DNA of 64,000 nucleotides, from contig NZ_CP079800.1 in NCBI RefSeq assembly GCF_028869115.1, positions 1,178,001 to 1,242,000 of the forward strand. The letters run 5' to 3'. Made by a program: the position numbers and the translations under genes. The notes under the pieces were generated by a model. The model worked only from the letters and a program-made list of their open reading frames with translations, ran no database searches and was not told the DNA's origin. Source of the stretch: Pseudemcibacter aquimaris. GTDB taxonomy: Bacteria; Pseudomonadota; Alphaproteobacteria; Sphingomonadales; Emcibacteraceae. Positions 35,117 through 44,029 of the stretch are shown here, one piece after another; position 1 is the first letter of the stretch, and every line of letters begins with the position of its first letter.

Positions 35117-36523
35117 TTGGATATGAGTAAACAACCATCATTTTTGCATTCTGCCATCTGTTTTGGCGGAATTATCGTCATGATCATTACCGGGTTGATC
35201 GTTTATAGTATTCCCATTCATGTAATTATTATTTTAGCAATCGTCTGGACCGCGGTGCATTCATATTTTCTGGGTTACCGTTTTCCAGAAATGAAAGCCG
35301 CGATGAGCAAAGGGATAGAACGTGGCTTAAGCGCCATGTATATTTTTATTCTAATCGGTGTTGTAATTGCTTCATATCTTGAAAGTGGCACGATCACGAG
35401 CATTGTTTATTATAGTCTGGATTTGATCAGTCCATCTGTCTTTTTGCCTGCGGGTCTTTTGATTTGTAGCTTTATGTCACTTGCAGTAGGGACCAGTTGG
35501 GGGACGGTTGGTACGGCTGGTGTGATCCTCATCGGTGTTGGTTCTGCTATGGGAATTCCGCTTCCTATCGTTGCTGGTGCTGTTGTATCAGGTGCGACAT
35601 TTGGTGATAAATTATCCCCTGTTTCTGACACCACGAACCTTGCTGCGGTGGCGGCCGGAACGGATCTTTATAAACACATAAAATCAATGATTTATACAAC
35701 CATTCCGACGTATGTTATTTGTATTGTTTTATTTGCATTGGTGGGTATGCAATATTCCGCCGATAGTGTTGCAAAAGAAGGGATAGAAGCTTTCCAAAGC
35801 GCAATCGCAGATAATTATATCGTTAGTATCTGGAGCTTATTACCGCTTGTTGTATTGTTTACGCTGAGTATGCGTAAAAAAGCAGCTGAAATTGCAATGA
35901 TTTCAAGCGTGGGTATGGCGGTTTTATTGGCGCTATTCTTACAGGATCGTTCCATATTTGATGTTCTGATAAATCTGCATGTTGGGCATTCAGCGGAAAC
36001 CGGTCATGCGGGTTTAAATTCACTTGTTAATCGTGGTGGTGTGATGAGCATGATGGAAACATTGTCGATGACATTATTCGCACTTGCGCTTGGCGGGTTG
36101 CTTGATAAAGGCGGTTACTTAAGGTCTTTACTGACGGGAATACTGGATTTGATTAGGTCAGTATTTGCGCTTATGTTGGCGACAATTTGCACGGGTATTC
36201 TCGCATGCTGCAGCATGGGCGAAAGTTATATTTCGATCATTGTAACGTCGCAGCTCTTTAAGAAAAAATATGAAGAAATGAAACTAAAACCGTATATGCT
36301 TTCAAGATCGGTGGAAGAAAGCACAACAATGTCTTCACCGCTGATCCCTTGGTCAACGGCGGGTGCATTCTATTTTGGTGCAATGGGTATTCCGGTCTTA
36401 GATTATTTGCCATATACGTTTTTGAATTTACTAAACCCAATAGTATCGCTTGTGATGACATATTTCGGAATTGCTGTATTCCGTGAAGTTAAAAAAGAGC
36501 TGGAAATCCAATCCGCAAAATAG
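35117..36523 (+). CDS. Na+/H+ antiporter NhaC family protein
   Basis: A 468-residue inner-membrane protein with about 11-12 hydrophobic segments. The stretch GTSWGTVGTAGVILIGVG, followed by GATFGDKLSPVSDTTNLAA, is a hallmark of NhaC-type antiporters; the later MGESYISIIVTSQLF and EESTTMSSPLIPWSTAGAF fit as well. It would exchange Na+ (or a malate/lactate pair in some members) for H+. The start is TTG 35117 with AGGGGC upstream, or ATG 35123 two codons later; the choice hardly affects the protein. Confidence 0.92.
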   Translation: MDMSKQPSFLHSAICFGGIIVMIITGLIVYSIPIHVIIILAIVWTAVHSYFLGYRFPEMKAAMSKGIERGLSAMYIFILIGVVIASYLESGTITSIVYYSLDLISPSVFLPAGLLICSFMSLAVGTSWGTVGTAGVILIGVGSAMGIPLPIVAGAVVSGATFGDKLSPVSDTTNLAAVAAGTDLYKHIKSMIYTTIPTYVICIVLFALVGMQYSADSVAKEGIEAFQSAIADNYIVSIWSLLPLVVLFTLSMRKKAAEIAMISSVGMAVLLALFLQDRSIFDVLINLHVGHSAETGHAGLNSLVNRGGVMSMMETLSMTLFALALGGLLDKGGYLRSLLTGILDLIRSVFALMLATICTGILACCSMGESYISIIVTSQLFKKKYEEMKLKPYMLSRSVEESTTMSSPLIPWSTAGAFYFGAMGIPVLDYLPYTFLNLLNPIVSLVMTYFGIAVFREVKKELEIQSAK

Positions 36524-36637
36524 CCTATCTAGATTTGTTCTTTACTTTCTGCTACGGTGTTTTTGTTGTAAATTAATTTATGATAAATAAGGACTTCATA
36601 AAGTTATGAGTTCTTTAACTATTATATTCTATGTTAT

Positions 36638-38120
36638 TTGGAAGTTTGGATAACCAATTTGGGGGAGAAGCGGATCCTTAAGTTGACTGTAATAGTACCA
36701 ATTTGCGTTTTACGCTCAAAAATAAATGCGGTTATATATAGTTTATTATGCATTTTTCTAATTGCTGAAAGTGCATTTGGTCAATCATCTTCAAATGAAT
36801 TTACTCTCACTCAGGAAGAGCAAATTTGGGTTTCTGAAAACCCTGTTATTACGGCGACCAATACTGTTCATTGGGCGCCTCTTGATTTTGTGCAGGGTGG
36901 CGAACCAGCTGGTTTTTCAATAGATTACTTAAATTTGATTGCATCAAAGGTCGGTTTAACATTTGAATTTGTGAACGGATATACTTTTGATGAATTGATG
37001 ACTATGGTCCGTGATAGAGAGATTGATATCACACATGGTATCAGTATCACAGAAGATCGTCAGGGATATTTGAATTTCACAGATTCATATTTAGAGCTGC
37101 CGACAGCATATTTTGGTAGAACAGGATCGGAAAAAGTAAATTCATTAGATGATCTACGTGGAAAACGTATTGGTGTTATTAAAGGATATTTAAGAGAGCA
37201 GCTTTATGGCGATCTTTTCCCGGACCTTCAAACTGTTTCTTATGACACTTCCAAGGATGCTCTTCTAGGACTTTCTGCCGGTGATATTGATGTTTTTGCA
37301 GACAATCTTCCGGTTGCCAGATATTTAATTTCTAAGCATTTTATCACTGATGTAGAGGTGATAGGCGGAGAGTTCCTGCCGGAATTGAATGAAGATAATC
37401 AATTAAGAATTGCCGTTAGAAACGATTGGCCCGTATTATATTCAGTATTACAAAAAGGTATGCTTGCGGTATCTGATAGGGAATATATCGAACTGGCGAA
37501 TAAATGGCAGGCACGATACCGGGAAAGTAATCTTGATATCGGTCTTTCTGATGATGAAATTGAATGGTTAAGCAATAATCCTGTCATTAAGGTTGCGCTG
37601 GATCAATATCTCGCGCCATTTGAAATTGTTGATAAAGATGGCAGTATCAGCGGTATTGTTGGGGATTATTTTAAGATTTTCTCTGAACGATTGAATGTAG
37701 AGTTCGAATGGGTCGGCAATGAAAACTTTAGTGAAGGTCTTGAAATGGTCAGGACGGGTGAAGCGGACGTTGTTGCACATGTTACCCCCACAGTTGATCG
37801 CAGAAAATATTTAGAATTTACAGATACATTTTTAACTCCATCAATCGTTATATTCGCAAGAGAGGGCGAACAAGTATTCGGAAATTTGGGGGCTATGGCC
37901 GGGTATAGTGCTGCTATGCCAAGATAAGCTCGAACATGTTTTAAATCCGTTTGAACAAATCAACGAAGCATATGATATTAATGAAGAGGGCACCGGACTT
38001 GGTTTATCTATCATTAAAAACTTTACAGAACTGCATGGCGGCATGTTTAAATTGAAAAGCAAGGTCGATGAGGGAACTCAAGCCTTAATTTCTATTCCAA
38101 CGAGTAGAGTTGTAAATTAA
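36638..38120 (+). pseudogene. remnant of a BvgS-like hybrid sensor histidine kinase
   Basis: Two frames join here. The first (36638-37927) encodes a signal-like segment and two type-3 periplasmic solute-binding domains, the second one cut short (last sensible stretch FTDTFLTPSIVIFAREGE). The second frame (from about 37910 to 38120, different phase) encodes only the end of a kinase ATPase domain: NPFEQINEAYDINEEGTGLGLSIIKN (N and G boxes region), ELHGG and DEGT. Everything between, including membrane span, PAS, HisKA and most of HATPase, is missing. An intact relative would have tandem VFT sensor domains, TM and kinase. This is a large internal deletion with a frame break; no functional kinase can result. 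The exact start is unclear. Confidence 0.85.
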
Positions 38121-38144
38121 GGCTTAAGTATTCATGTGCGAGGG

Positions 38145-38819
38145 CTATAGATTTTCAAAGAATGTCGGGTTTCTGCCACCAATAACTATGTCAAACCTGT
38201 AACCGCAATCAAAGTCTTCGCCCGTAGTTTCATATTCAACGCCTATATTCTTATCAAAATTATCACCCATTAAGATACGCATAGGATCGGTATCATTATG
38301 CGGGTCATCTTTAAAATACATTTGTGTAATCATGCGTGAAGATCCGCCACGAATGGAAAAATGGATGTGTTTCGGGCGCCAGCGGCCGATATCAGGGCGG
38401 GCAAGATATTCACCCGGGCGGATGGTCCAAAATTCATAATTGCCGTCATTGTCACTTAATGTGCGACCTATACCGAGGAAGTTTGGATCAAGCTGTAAAC
38501 CGGAATGATCCTCAATATGAGTGTAGCGTCCATATTTATTGGCATTCCATACTTCGACCAGTGAATTTCTGAGCGGGCGGCCATATTCATCCATTAGCTT
38601 CCCTGTGACCTTAATCGGGTCACCTTCGGCGCGTGGGCGACCAGGGGCAATACGGGTCATATCCGCTTCAGCAGGGTTGATGCCGTAATTTTGCGGGGCA
38701 TAAGGGGCAAATGATGCGCGTGCGGCCTCAGGGATTAAATGAAGGCGATTGCGAGGTGTGCGTTCATTTGATGTGTTATCGGTAGGGCCGATTTCAATTT
38801 GTCTGCCTAGTTTTGTCAT
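38145..38819 (-). CDS. pcaH: protocatechuate 3,4-dioxygenase beta-chain-like intradiol dioxygenase
   Basis: 224 residues. Non-haem Fe(III) intradiol dioxygenase fold with the iron ligands of the catalytic beta chain: tyrosine in NKYGRYTH, tyrosine in RPGEYLARP, and the His pair in RPKHIHFSI. The N-terminal PEAARASFAPYAPQNYGINP segment is also typical of PcaH. With the alpha chain it opens protocatechuate (or a related catechol) to 3-carboxy-cis,cis-muconate. It is transcribed after the alpha-chain gene (11-base gap), the reverse of the common pcaH-pcaG order. pcaB, pcaC and pcaD are not in the window, so the true substrate may differ. Confidence 0.85.
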   Translation of the reverse strand: MTKLGRQIEIGPTDNTSNERTPRNRLHLIPEAARASFAPYAPQNYGINPAEADMTRIAPGRPRAEGDPIKVTGKLMDEYGRPLRNSLVEVWNANKYGRYTHIEDHSGLQLDPNFLGIGRTLSDNDGNYEFWTIRPGEYLARPDIGRWRPKHIHFSIRGGSSRMITQMYFKDDPHNDTDPMRILMGDNFDKNIGVEYETTGEDFDCGYRFDIVIGGRNPTFFENL

Positions 38820-38830
38820 AATATCAGCTC

Positions 38831-39424
38831 CTAACTCAGTAAATCATCAAAGAATGGTGTTTCATTTTCACCGGCCATTATGATTTCAATTTCATATGAA
38901 TTGTCTCCAGTGCTTTTGATCATTAGACGGTCACGCAAATTTTCCGGGATTGATTGTAATAATGGGTCGCTTTCATTGGCCGGATTGCCTTCAAAAAATA
39001 GTTGCGTAACCACTCGCATGATACCATCAGAAAAAATCGTAAGCGTGATGTTCGGGGCGCGGTCACCGCTTTTTCCAGGCTTAATAGTTGTCAGCTGAAA
39101 ATTACCGTCCTTTGAACGTGTGCGTGCATATCCGGTAAACCACGGGTCCAGATCAGGGTGTGTTTCAGTATCAGGACGACGGTAAATGCCATCTGCATTT
39201 GCTTGCCAAAACTCAAGCAATACGCCATTAGCTAAATTGCCATTTATATCTTTAACAGAACCACTTATGGTTATTTTCTCACCTTTTGGTTTATGTATAA
39301 TGCCTGACCTGACCGCTGTCATATCCATACTATCGTTGTCACAAAGCGATATTGGGTAGTATGGCCCAAGGGTATCTTCGTTTGTGGCAATGAGGCGGTT
39401 GCTTTTTCCGCTTGATTGTGTCAT
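38831..39424 (-). CDS. pcaG: protocatechuate 3,4-dioxygenase alpha-chain-like protein
   Basis: 197 residues, the same beta-sandwich as PcaH. It begins with TNEDTLGPYYP, followed by GNLANGVLLEFWQANADGIY and a tail with VVTQLFFEGNPANESDPLL, as in alpha chains. The H-x-H pair of the catalytic subunit is absent (APNITLTIF in its place), so this is the non-catalytic partner that shapes the active site. First gene of the minus-strand unit, divergent from the IclR regulator gene, with a palindromic motif in the 54-base gap. Confidence 0.83.
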   Translation of the reverse strand: MTQSSGKSNRLIATNEDTLGPYYPISLCDNDSMDMTAVRSGIIHKPKGEKITISGSVKDINGNLANGVLLEFWQANADGIYRRPDTETHPDLDPWFTGYARTRSKDGNFQLTTIKPGKSGDRAPNITLTIFSDGIMRVVTQLFFEGNPANESDPLLQSIPENLRDRLMIKSTGDNSYEIEIIMAGENETPFFDDLLS

Positions 39425-39437
39425 TTCTATTCCTTAA

Positions 39438-39460
39438 GTTTTGTATATAAAACAATACTG
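39438..39460. promoter_or_regulatory. candidate IclR operator between pcaG and the regulator gene
   Basis: GTTTTGTATATAAAAC (39438-39453) is a 16-base palindrome with 7 of 8 pairs matching. It runs into AATACTG. The word TATAAAACAATACTG (39446-39460) recurs with one change at 42541-42555 in the other divergent promoter region of this cluster. The gap is only 54 bases, so a protein bound here would influence both genes. Confidence 0.6.
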
Positions 39461-39478
39461 GTTTAAATAATTGAGCAA

Positions 39479-40273
39479 TTGATGACTGAAACGCTTCATA
39501 AAAATCATGATAGATATTTTATTCCCGGCTTGTCCAGAGGGCTTAAAGTCCTCGAGATCATTGCCGAGGCAAAAAAGCCGCTTACAATCGCTGAAATTGG
39601 CAAAAAGCTTGGCGTTTCCCGCTCTTCTGCTTTTCGCATTACATATACCCTTGAATATCTTGGTTTTTTGCTGACTGACCAGTCCGGCAAACTTTATTCG
39701 CTTGGCCCGCGCGTCATGGGGCTTGGTTTTTCTTATCTGAATGATCAAGGGATCATTAATATCGCAAGACCGCATCTTGAAAAACTTCGTGATCTTACAA
39801 AAGTATCCAGCCATCTTGCTATACGTGATGGGGCAGAGGTTCTTTATCTTGATAATATTGCCCCAAACACGTCGTTTGTCAGTAACATTTCTACTGGTGA
39901 GCGCAGGCCCGTTTATGCCAGCGTTCTTGGTTGGATGTTGCTTGCCGGACTTGGGGATAGTGAAATCATTGATATCTTTGGCGATGATGAATTTACCATT
40001 TTGACGGAACATACGCCAAAAACGATTGATGAATTGATTGCGAATGTCAGAAAAGTTTCCGTTGCGGGATATGCCGTTTCGCGTGGGTTTGTACAAAAGG
40101 GCGGATCGACCATCACTGCGCCTATTAAAGACGAGAGCGGTAAAATCATTGCAGTGATTGATATTTCCGGTCCTGATAGTGCCTATGATTTTGAAAAAAT
40201 GGACAGCTTTTATGTGCCGGCGGTGGTTGAAACCGCCAGCGAAATTTCCAGAAGTCTGGGTTATAAAAGCTAA
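39479..40273 (+). CDS. IclR-family transcriptional regulator
   Basis: 264 residues. Winged helix at about 15-75 (SRGLKVLEIIAEAKKPLTI, IGKKLGVSRSSAFRITYTLE) followed by the IclR effector domain (HLAIRDGAEVLYLDNI, RRPVYASVLGWMLLA, GYAVSRGF). This type, including PcaU/PcaR, controls aromatic catabolism and usually responds to a pathway intermediate. It is divergent from pcaG and near a palindrome, so it probably controls pcaGH and, by the shared motif, also the aminotransferase/CoA-transferase unit. A long open frame on the opposite strand is an antisense shadow. Confidence 0.93.
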   Translation: MMTETLHKNHDRYFIPGLSRGLKVLEIIAEAKKPLTIAEIGKKLGVSRSSAFRITYTLEYLGFLLTDQSGKLYSLGPRVMGLGFSYLNDQGIINIARPHLEKLRDLTKVSSHLAIRDGAEVLYLDNIAPNTSFVSNISTGERRPVYASVLGWMLLAGLGDSEIIDIFGDDEFTILTEHTPKTIDELIANVRKVSVAGYAVSRGFVQKGGSTITAPIKDESGKIIAVIDISGPDSAYDFEKMDSFYVPAVVETASEISRSLGYKS

Positions 40274-40282
40274 TCCTGTCAT

Positions 40283-41152
40283 TTAAAGGCCTAAAATCTC
40301 TCTCGCTTCATCGGTAGACGCAATATTGCCGCCAAGTTCTTCGACAATATGAACGGCTTTTTCAACAAGTTGCACATTGCCGGAACAAAGTTCGCCCTTT
40401 TTAATGTAAACGTTATCTTCCATGCCCACGCGTACATGACCGCCGGCAACAAAGCTTTGCGCGAGCATAGGATATTCCATGCGGCCAATACCGAAAGCGG
40501 CCCAAACCGCGTTATCAGGAAGTTGCGATTTCATATAAAGCATCGATTCAGAATTAGCAGGTAAGCCAAAACGCACACCCATCACCATTTGCACCATAAC
40601 AGGGTTTTTAATAACGCCTTCGGCAATAAAGTGATTAAGCAAGTGCATGTCGCTGCTATTGAAAACTTCGATTTCCGGTTTTACGCCAGCGGCATAAATA
40701 ATATCCGCCATGATTTTTAAATTTTCCGGTGAATTGATCACGGCGGCTTGTCCGGACCACATGGTGTTTAAATCAAGTGTACATATTTCCGGTTTTAGTT
40801 TTTCAATATGCGAAACACGTAGTTCCGGACGGCAAAGTGTTGAATTTTCCGCCGCAATTTTCGGGTTTTCTTTACCTGGAACAAATCGTCCACCTTCACC
40901 AGTTGTAAGGTTTAAAATCACATCCGTGTTTTTTTCGCGGATGCGTGTCACCATTTCATCATAAAGATCAAAATTCATTGACCCTTTTCCGGTTTCCGGA
41001 TCACGAACATGAAGATGCAAAATTGCCGCACCTGCGTCGGCGGCTTTAAGTCCTTCTTCAGCGATTTCCTTTGGTGTGATAGGCAGTGCCGGGTTCATTT
41101 CCTTGCTGGTGAGGTTACCTGTTACCGCACATGTGAGGATCCTTTTGGTCAT
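40283..41152 (-). CDS. beta-keto acid cleavage enzyme (BKACE, DUF849/Kce family)
   Basis: 289 residues, a TIM-barrel enzyme that condenses a beta-keto acid with acetyl-CoA to give acetoacetate and a new acyl-CoA. Zn2+ ligand pattern HLHVRDP (about 47-53) and the late HVRVGMEDN with its glutamate are present, as is the VTGNLT opening with a proton-transfer role. The founding member, Kce, uses 3-keto-5-aminohexanoate in lysine fermentation, but the family accepts several beta-keto acids. Its ATG overlaps the stop of the aminotransferase gene by 4 bases, so both belong to one operon. Confidence 0.9.
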   Translation of the reverse strand: MTKRILTCAVTGNLTSKEMNPALPITPKEIAEEGLKAADAGAAILHLHVRDPETGKGSMNFDLYDEMVTRIREKNTDVILNLTTGEGGRFVPGKENPKIAAENSTLCRPELRVSHIEKLKPEICTLDLNTMWSGQAAVINSPENLKIMADIIYAAGVKPEIEVFNSSDMHLLNHFIAEGVIKNPVMVQMVMGVRFGLPANSESMLYMKSQLPDNAVWAAFGIGRMEYPMLAQSFVAGGHVRVGMEDNVYIKKGELCSGNVQLVEKAVHIVEELGGNIASTDEAREILGL

Positions 41153-42501
41153 TTTGATACCTTGCTTAATATTGTTTCGAGTGAATTTTTAACTGTTTCC
41201 ACGATGATGGTTAGTTCATCATCGGTGACTGTATAGGGTGGGGCGAGCAATATATGATCACCGCGAATGCCATCCACGCATCCATTTGATGGATAACTGA
41301 GCATACCATTTTCCAGAATGTCAGACTTGAGTTTGGCGGATAGGTTCGCTTCGGCGGGGAAAGGCTCTTTGGTGGTTTTGTCTTTGACGACCTCGAGCCC
41401 CCAGAATAAGCCGCGACCGCGTATATCGCCAATATTTGGATGATCTTCAAATTCAGCACGCAGCATGGATTCAAGTTTTTGCCCTTGTGTACGAACATTG
41501 CCAAGTAGCTGATCTTCTTCGATCACCTTTAACACGGCAAGTGCACCAGCGCATGCAATGGCGTGGCTCATGTAAGTATGGCCATTCCAAAGGTTACCAC
41601 TCCCGTCTTGAATGGCGTCTATCACTTTTTCGGATGCCAGTACGGATGCAATTGGTTGGTAACCGGCACCAAGTCCCTTGGCAATTGTATATATGTCGGC
41701 GGTGACGCCTTCCCATTCCATGGCGAACAGGCGGCCGGTTCGGCCAATGCCGCACATGACCTCATCCGCGATGAAAAGAACGCCATATTGATCACAGATT
41801 TCGCGGATACGTTTGAAATATCCTGGCGCTGCTGGCTCTGCACCAAGGGATGCGCCGGATACGGGTTCTGCAACAAAGGCAGCAACTGTTTCTGGGCCTT
41901 GTTTTAATATTTCTTCCTCAAGCGTATTTGCCATTCTGATACCAAATTCTTCTGGTGTTTCATCGTCACGTTTGAAGCGGTACGCGTAACATGGTGGAAT
42001 GTGATGCACATCAATCAATAAAGGTGCAAATGGTTCCTGTCTTTGTTTATGGCCGCCCGTTGCAAGGGCACCAAGTGTATTGCCATGATATGATCTGTCG
42101 CGTGCGATAATCTTGCTGCGCTGTTTATCGCCACGTTCAAGGTGATATTGACGAGCGAGTTTTAATGCGGCCTCCATCGCTTCTGATCCGGAACCCAAAA
42201 ACATGGCGCGACCATTGCCAAAACCTTCTGGTGCGTTTTGGATAAGATATGTTGCTAGTTCCTCAGCCGCTGTGTTTGAAAATACGCCTGTGTGGGCAAA
42301 TGAAACCTTGTCCAATTGGTCTTTGATCGCCTGAATAACACGGTCATTAGTATGACCAAGGCAGCTAACGGCAGCACCGCCGCTTGCGTCAAGATAACGT
42401 TTGCCGTTTTCGTCAATAAGGTAGTTTCCATCTGCGCTATCGACAATAGGGACGGGTTTGCTAATATTCCGATGTAGTACATGTGACATAATCTTATCCA
42501 A
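41149..42501 (-). CDS. class III (omega-amino acid type) aminotransferase
   Basis: 450 residues, PLP-dependent class III aminotransferase of the 'aspartate aminotransferase family' group. Visible are GGAAVSCLGHTN, FLGSGSEAMEAALKLARQ, DRSYHGNTLGALATGGH, the PLP-binding IADEVMCGIGRTG, and IAKGLGAGYQP with the Schiff-base lysine. Such enzymes transaminate omega-amino acids, diamines or beta-amino acids to the aldehyde or beta-keto acid. Coupled with BKACE downstream, the natural reading is amine to keto acid, then cleavage with acetyl-CoA (inference). Divergent from the CoA transferase gene. Confidence 0.92.
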   Translation of the reverse strand: MDKIMSHVLHRNISKPVPIVDSADGNYLIDENGKRYLDASGGAAVSCLGHTNDRVIQAIKDQLDKVSFAHTGVFSNTAAEELATYLIQNAPEGFGNGRAMFLGSGSEAMEAALKLARQYHLERGDKQRSKIIARDRSYHGNTLGALATGGHKQRQEPFAPLLIDVHHIPPCYAYRFKRDDETPEEFGIRMANTLEEEILKQGPETVAAFVAEPVSGASLGAEPAAPGYFKRIREICDQYGVLFIADEVMCGIGRTGRLFAMEWEGVTADIYTIAKGLGAGYQPIASVLASEKVIDAIQDGSGNLWNGHTYMSHAIACAGALAVLKVIEEDQLLGNVRTQGQKLESMLRAEFEDHPNIGDIRGRGLFWGLEVVKDKTTKEPFPAEANLSAKLKSDILENGMLSYPSNGCVDGIRGDHILLAPPYTVTDDELTIIVETVKNSLETILSKVSK

Positions 42502-42513
42502 TAAATATAAAAA

Positions 42514-42555
42514 GTTTTATATATCAAACTTACGTTTAATTATAAAACAATATTG
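42514..42555. promoter_or_regulatory. candidate IclR operators between aminotransferase and CoA-transferase genes
   Basis: Two related sites. GTTTTATATATCAAAC (42514-42529) is a palindrome with 7 of 8 pairs, identical to the 39438 site at 14 of 16 positions. GTTTAATTATAAAAC (42534-42548) continues into a word, TATAAAACAATATTG (42541-42555), that matches 39446-39460 at 14 of 15 positions. Both divergent regions hold the motif in the same orientation, which points to one shared regulator. Confidence 0.6.
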
Positions 42556-42587
42556 CAATAAATGACAATAGGGAATATAAAGAAAAT

Positions 42588-43502
42588 ATGACACGACCTT
42601 TTGAAAATATCAGAATTCTCGATTTGACCCATGTATTGGCGGGGCCGTTTTCTACTTATCAGTTTGCGCTTCTTGGTGCAGACGTGATTAAGGTCGAAGC
42701 TCCAAACGCACCGGATTGTGCCCGTGGGCGCGGTCCTGATGGTAATCTTAATAATGATCTGCGTGGTCTTAATTATCAGGTGCAGGCTTCCAATAAACGC
42801 GCAATGACCCTTGATTTAAAAACGGATAAGGGGCGGAGTGTTTTCAAAAAAATGGTGAAGAAAACTGATGTTCTTGTGGAAAATTACCGTACGGGCGCGC
42901 TTGGGTCACTTGGTCTTGGGTATGATGAATTAAATGCATTAAATCCGAAACTTATTTATTGCTCATTAACTGGGTATGGTGATTACGGCGACCGTGCTAT
43001 GGTTAATGCATATGATAATACCATTCAGGCAACCAGCGGAATTATTGAACAATCGGGTGGTCACAAACCCGGCGTGTCTTTTGTTGATTATGCGGCCGGG
43101 TATAACGCGGCATTTGCTATTTCGGCGGCGCTTCATCAAAGAAATACAACGGGCAAAGGCACACACATAAGTTCATCAATGCTTGAAGTTGCCATGACCA
43201 TGATGGCGCCTGAGGCCGCCGCCGCACTTCATCCGGTAAAAATAAAACGTGATAAAGAAGCGGGTATTAGTGCGTATCAGACTTCTGAAGGCATTTTGAT
43301 GATTGGTGCCTTTACACCGGATCAAAACTGCCGCATGTGGGAAATGTTAGGGTCGCAAGGATATAAAATTGATGCTGCATTTAAAGAAACGAATGACTGG
43401 GAAGCGTTATGGGAAAAGACATCCGCGATAAAAGAAACGCTTACGTATCAGCCAATACATGAACCCAAAGGCAAAATGGAAGAATATGATACTGCCGCCT
43501 AA
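42588..43502 (+). CDS. family III CoA transferase (CaiB/BaiF type), probably truncated
   Basis: 304 residues, against about 370-400 for the family. The N-terminal part is good: FENIRILDLTHVLAGPFSTY, LGADVIKVEAPNAPD, the nucleophilic aspartate region at about 155-165 (ATSGIIEQSGG, VSFVDYAAGYNAA). After WEALWEKTSAIKETL (about residue 284) the family resemblance stops and the last 20 residues are antisense to a membrane protein gene on the other strand. The normal C-terminal 80-100 residues are missing, so the enzyme is likely inactive. It belongs to the catabolic island by position and promoter motif. Confidence 0.75.
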   Translation: MTRPFENIRILDLTHVLAGPFSTYQFALLGADVIKVEAPNAPDCARGRGPDGNLNNDLRGLNYQVQASNKRAMTLDLKTDKGRSVFKKMVKKTDVLVENYRTGALGSLGLGYDELNALNPKLIYCSLTGYGDYGDRAMVNAYDNTIQATSGIIEQSGGHKPGVSFVDYAAGYNAAFAISAALHQRNTTGKGTHISSSMLEVAMTMMAPEAAAALHPVKIKRDKEAGISAYQTSEGILMIGAFTPDQNCRMWEMLGSQGYKIDAAFKETNDWEALWEKTSAIKETLTYQPIHEPKGKMEEYDTAA

Positions 43503-43700
43503 TGCGATAGCCTTTCCTCTGTTCATCTCATGAAGATTGGTAATGTACCAGTAGATTATCCCTCCGGAGACAAGTATCACAAAAAAAGAGATAAGAAATA
43601 CAAGAAGGTATGACCTTATCTTACCAAGCCATCCACGGTCTGACCCTGATTGAAGCCATCCCGCAAAAATCTCAAGGATTATCTCTAAGACAAACTGCAC
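43407..43700 (-). CDS. small membrane protein, possibly a fusion end
   Basis: 97 residues with two hydrophobic segments (IRSYLLVFLISFFVILVSG and ALGGSIIFFHFAFGF). Start GTG 43700 with AAGGGGGA upstream. The final ten residues (after about WLIRKRF) are antisense to the CoA-transferase frame, which suggests that its natural 3' end was also replaced at a recombination joint near 43440. I do not recognise the family. Confidence 0.5.
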   Translation of the reverse strand: MQFVLEIILEIFAGWLQSGSDRGWLGKIRSYLLVFLISFFVILVSGGIIYWYITNLHEMNRGKAIALGGSIIFFHFAFGFMYWLIRKRFFYRGCLFP

Positions 43701-43898
43701 TATGTTCCCCCTTACAACTCATTTCGTTGAGTTTTGTTACAAGAATATTCTCATTCTAATACTAACTGAAAGCCTTATCAAACATTCAATGTAGTAAACA
43801 ACGAAAGGCAGATAATGGACGGAATGTGGATTGTTGGAAAAACATTAAAGCAAAACATCAAGAAACTTTGATAAAGCTATGTAATTGAAAATAAAGGG

Positions 43899-43994
<96 letters not shown>

Positions 43995-44029
43995 ATATAA
44001 GATTGCAACTGGTTGTGCGTGAAGAGAGG

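Noticed and set aside
39434-40282. Long open frame (282 codons) on the minus strand across the regulator gene
   Set aside because: It is fully antisense to a gene with clear IclR helix-turn-helix and effector domains; its translation has no recognisable domain and basic, low-complexity composition.
43815-43871. 18-codon frame MDGMWIVGKTLKQNIKKL near the tRNA gene
   Set aside because: It has a weak AAAGG-like site upstream but is too short to support without conservation data.
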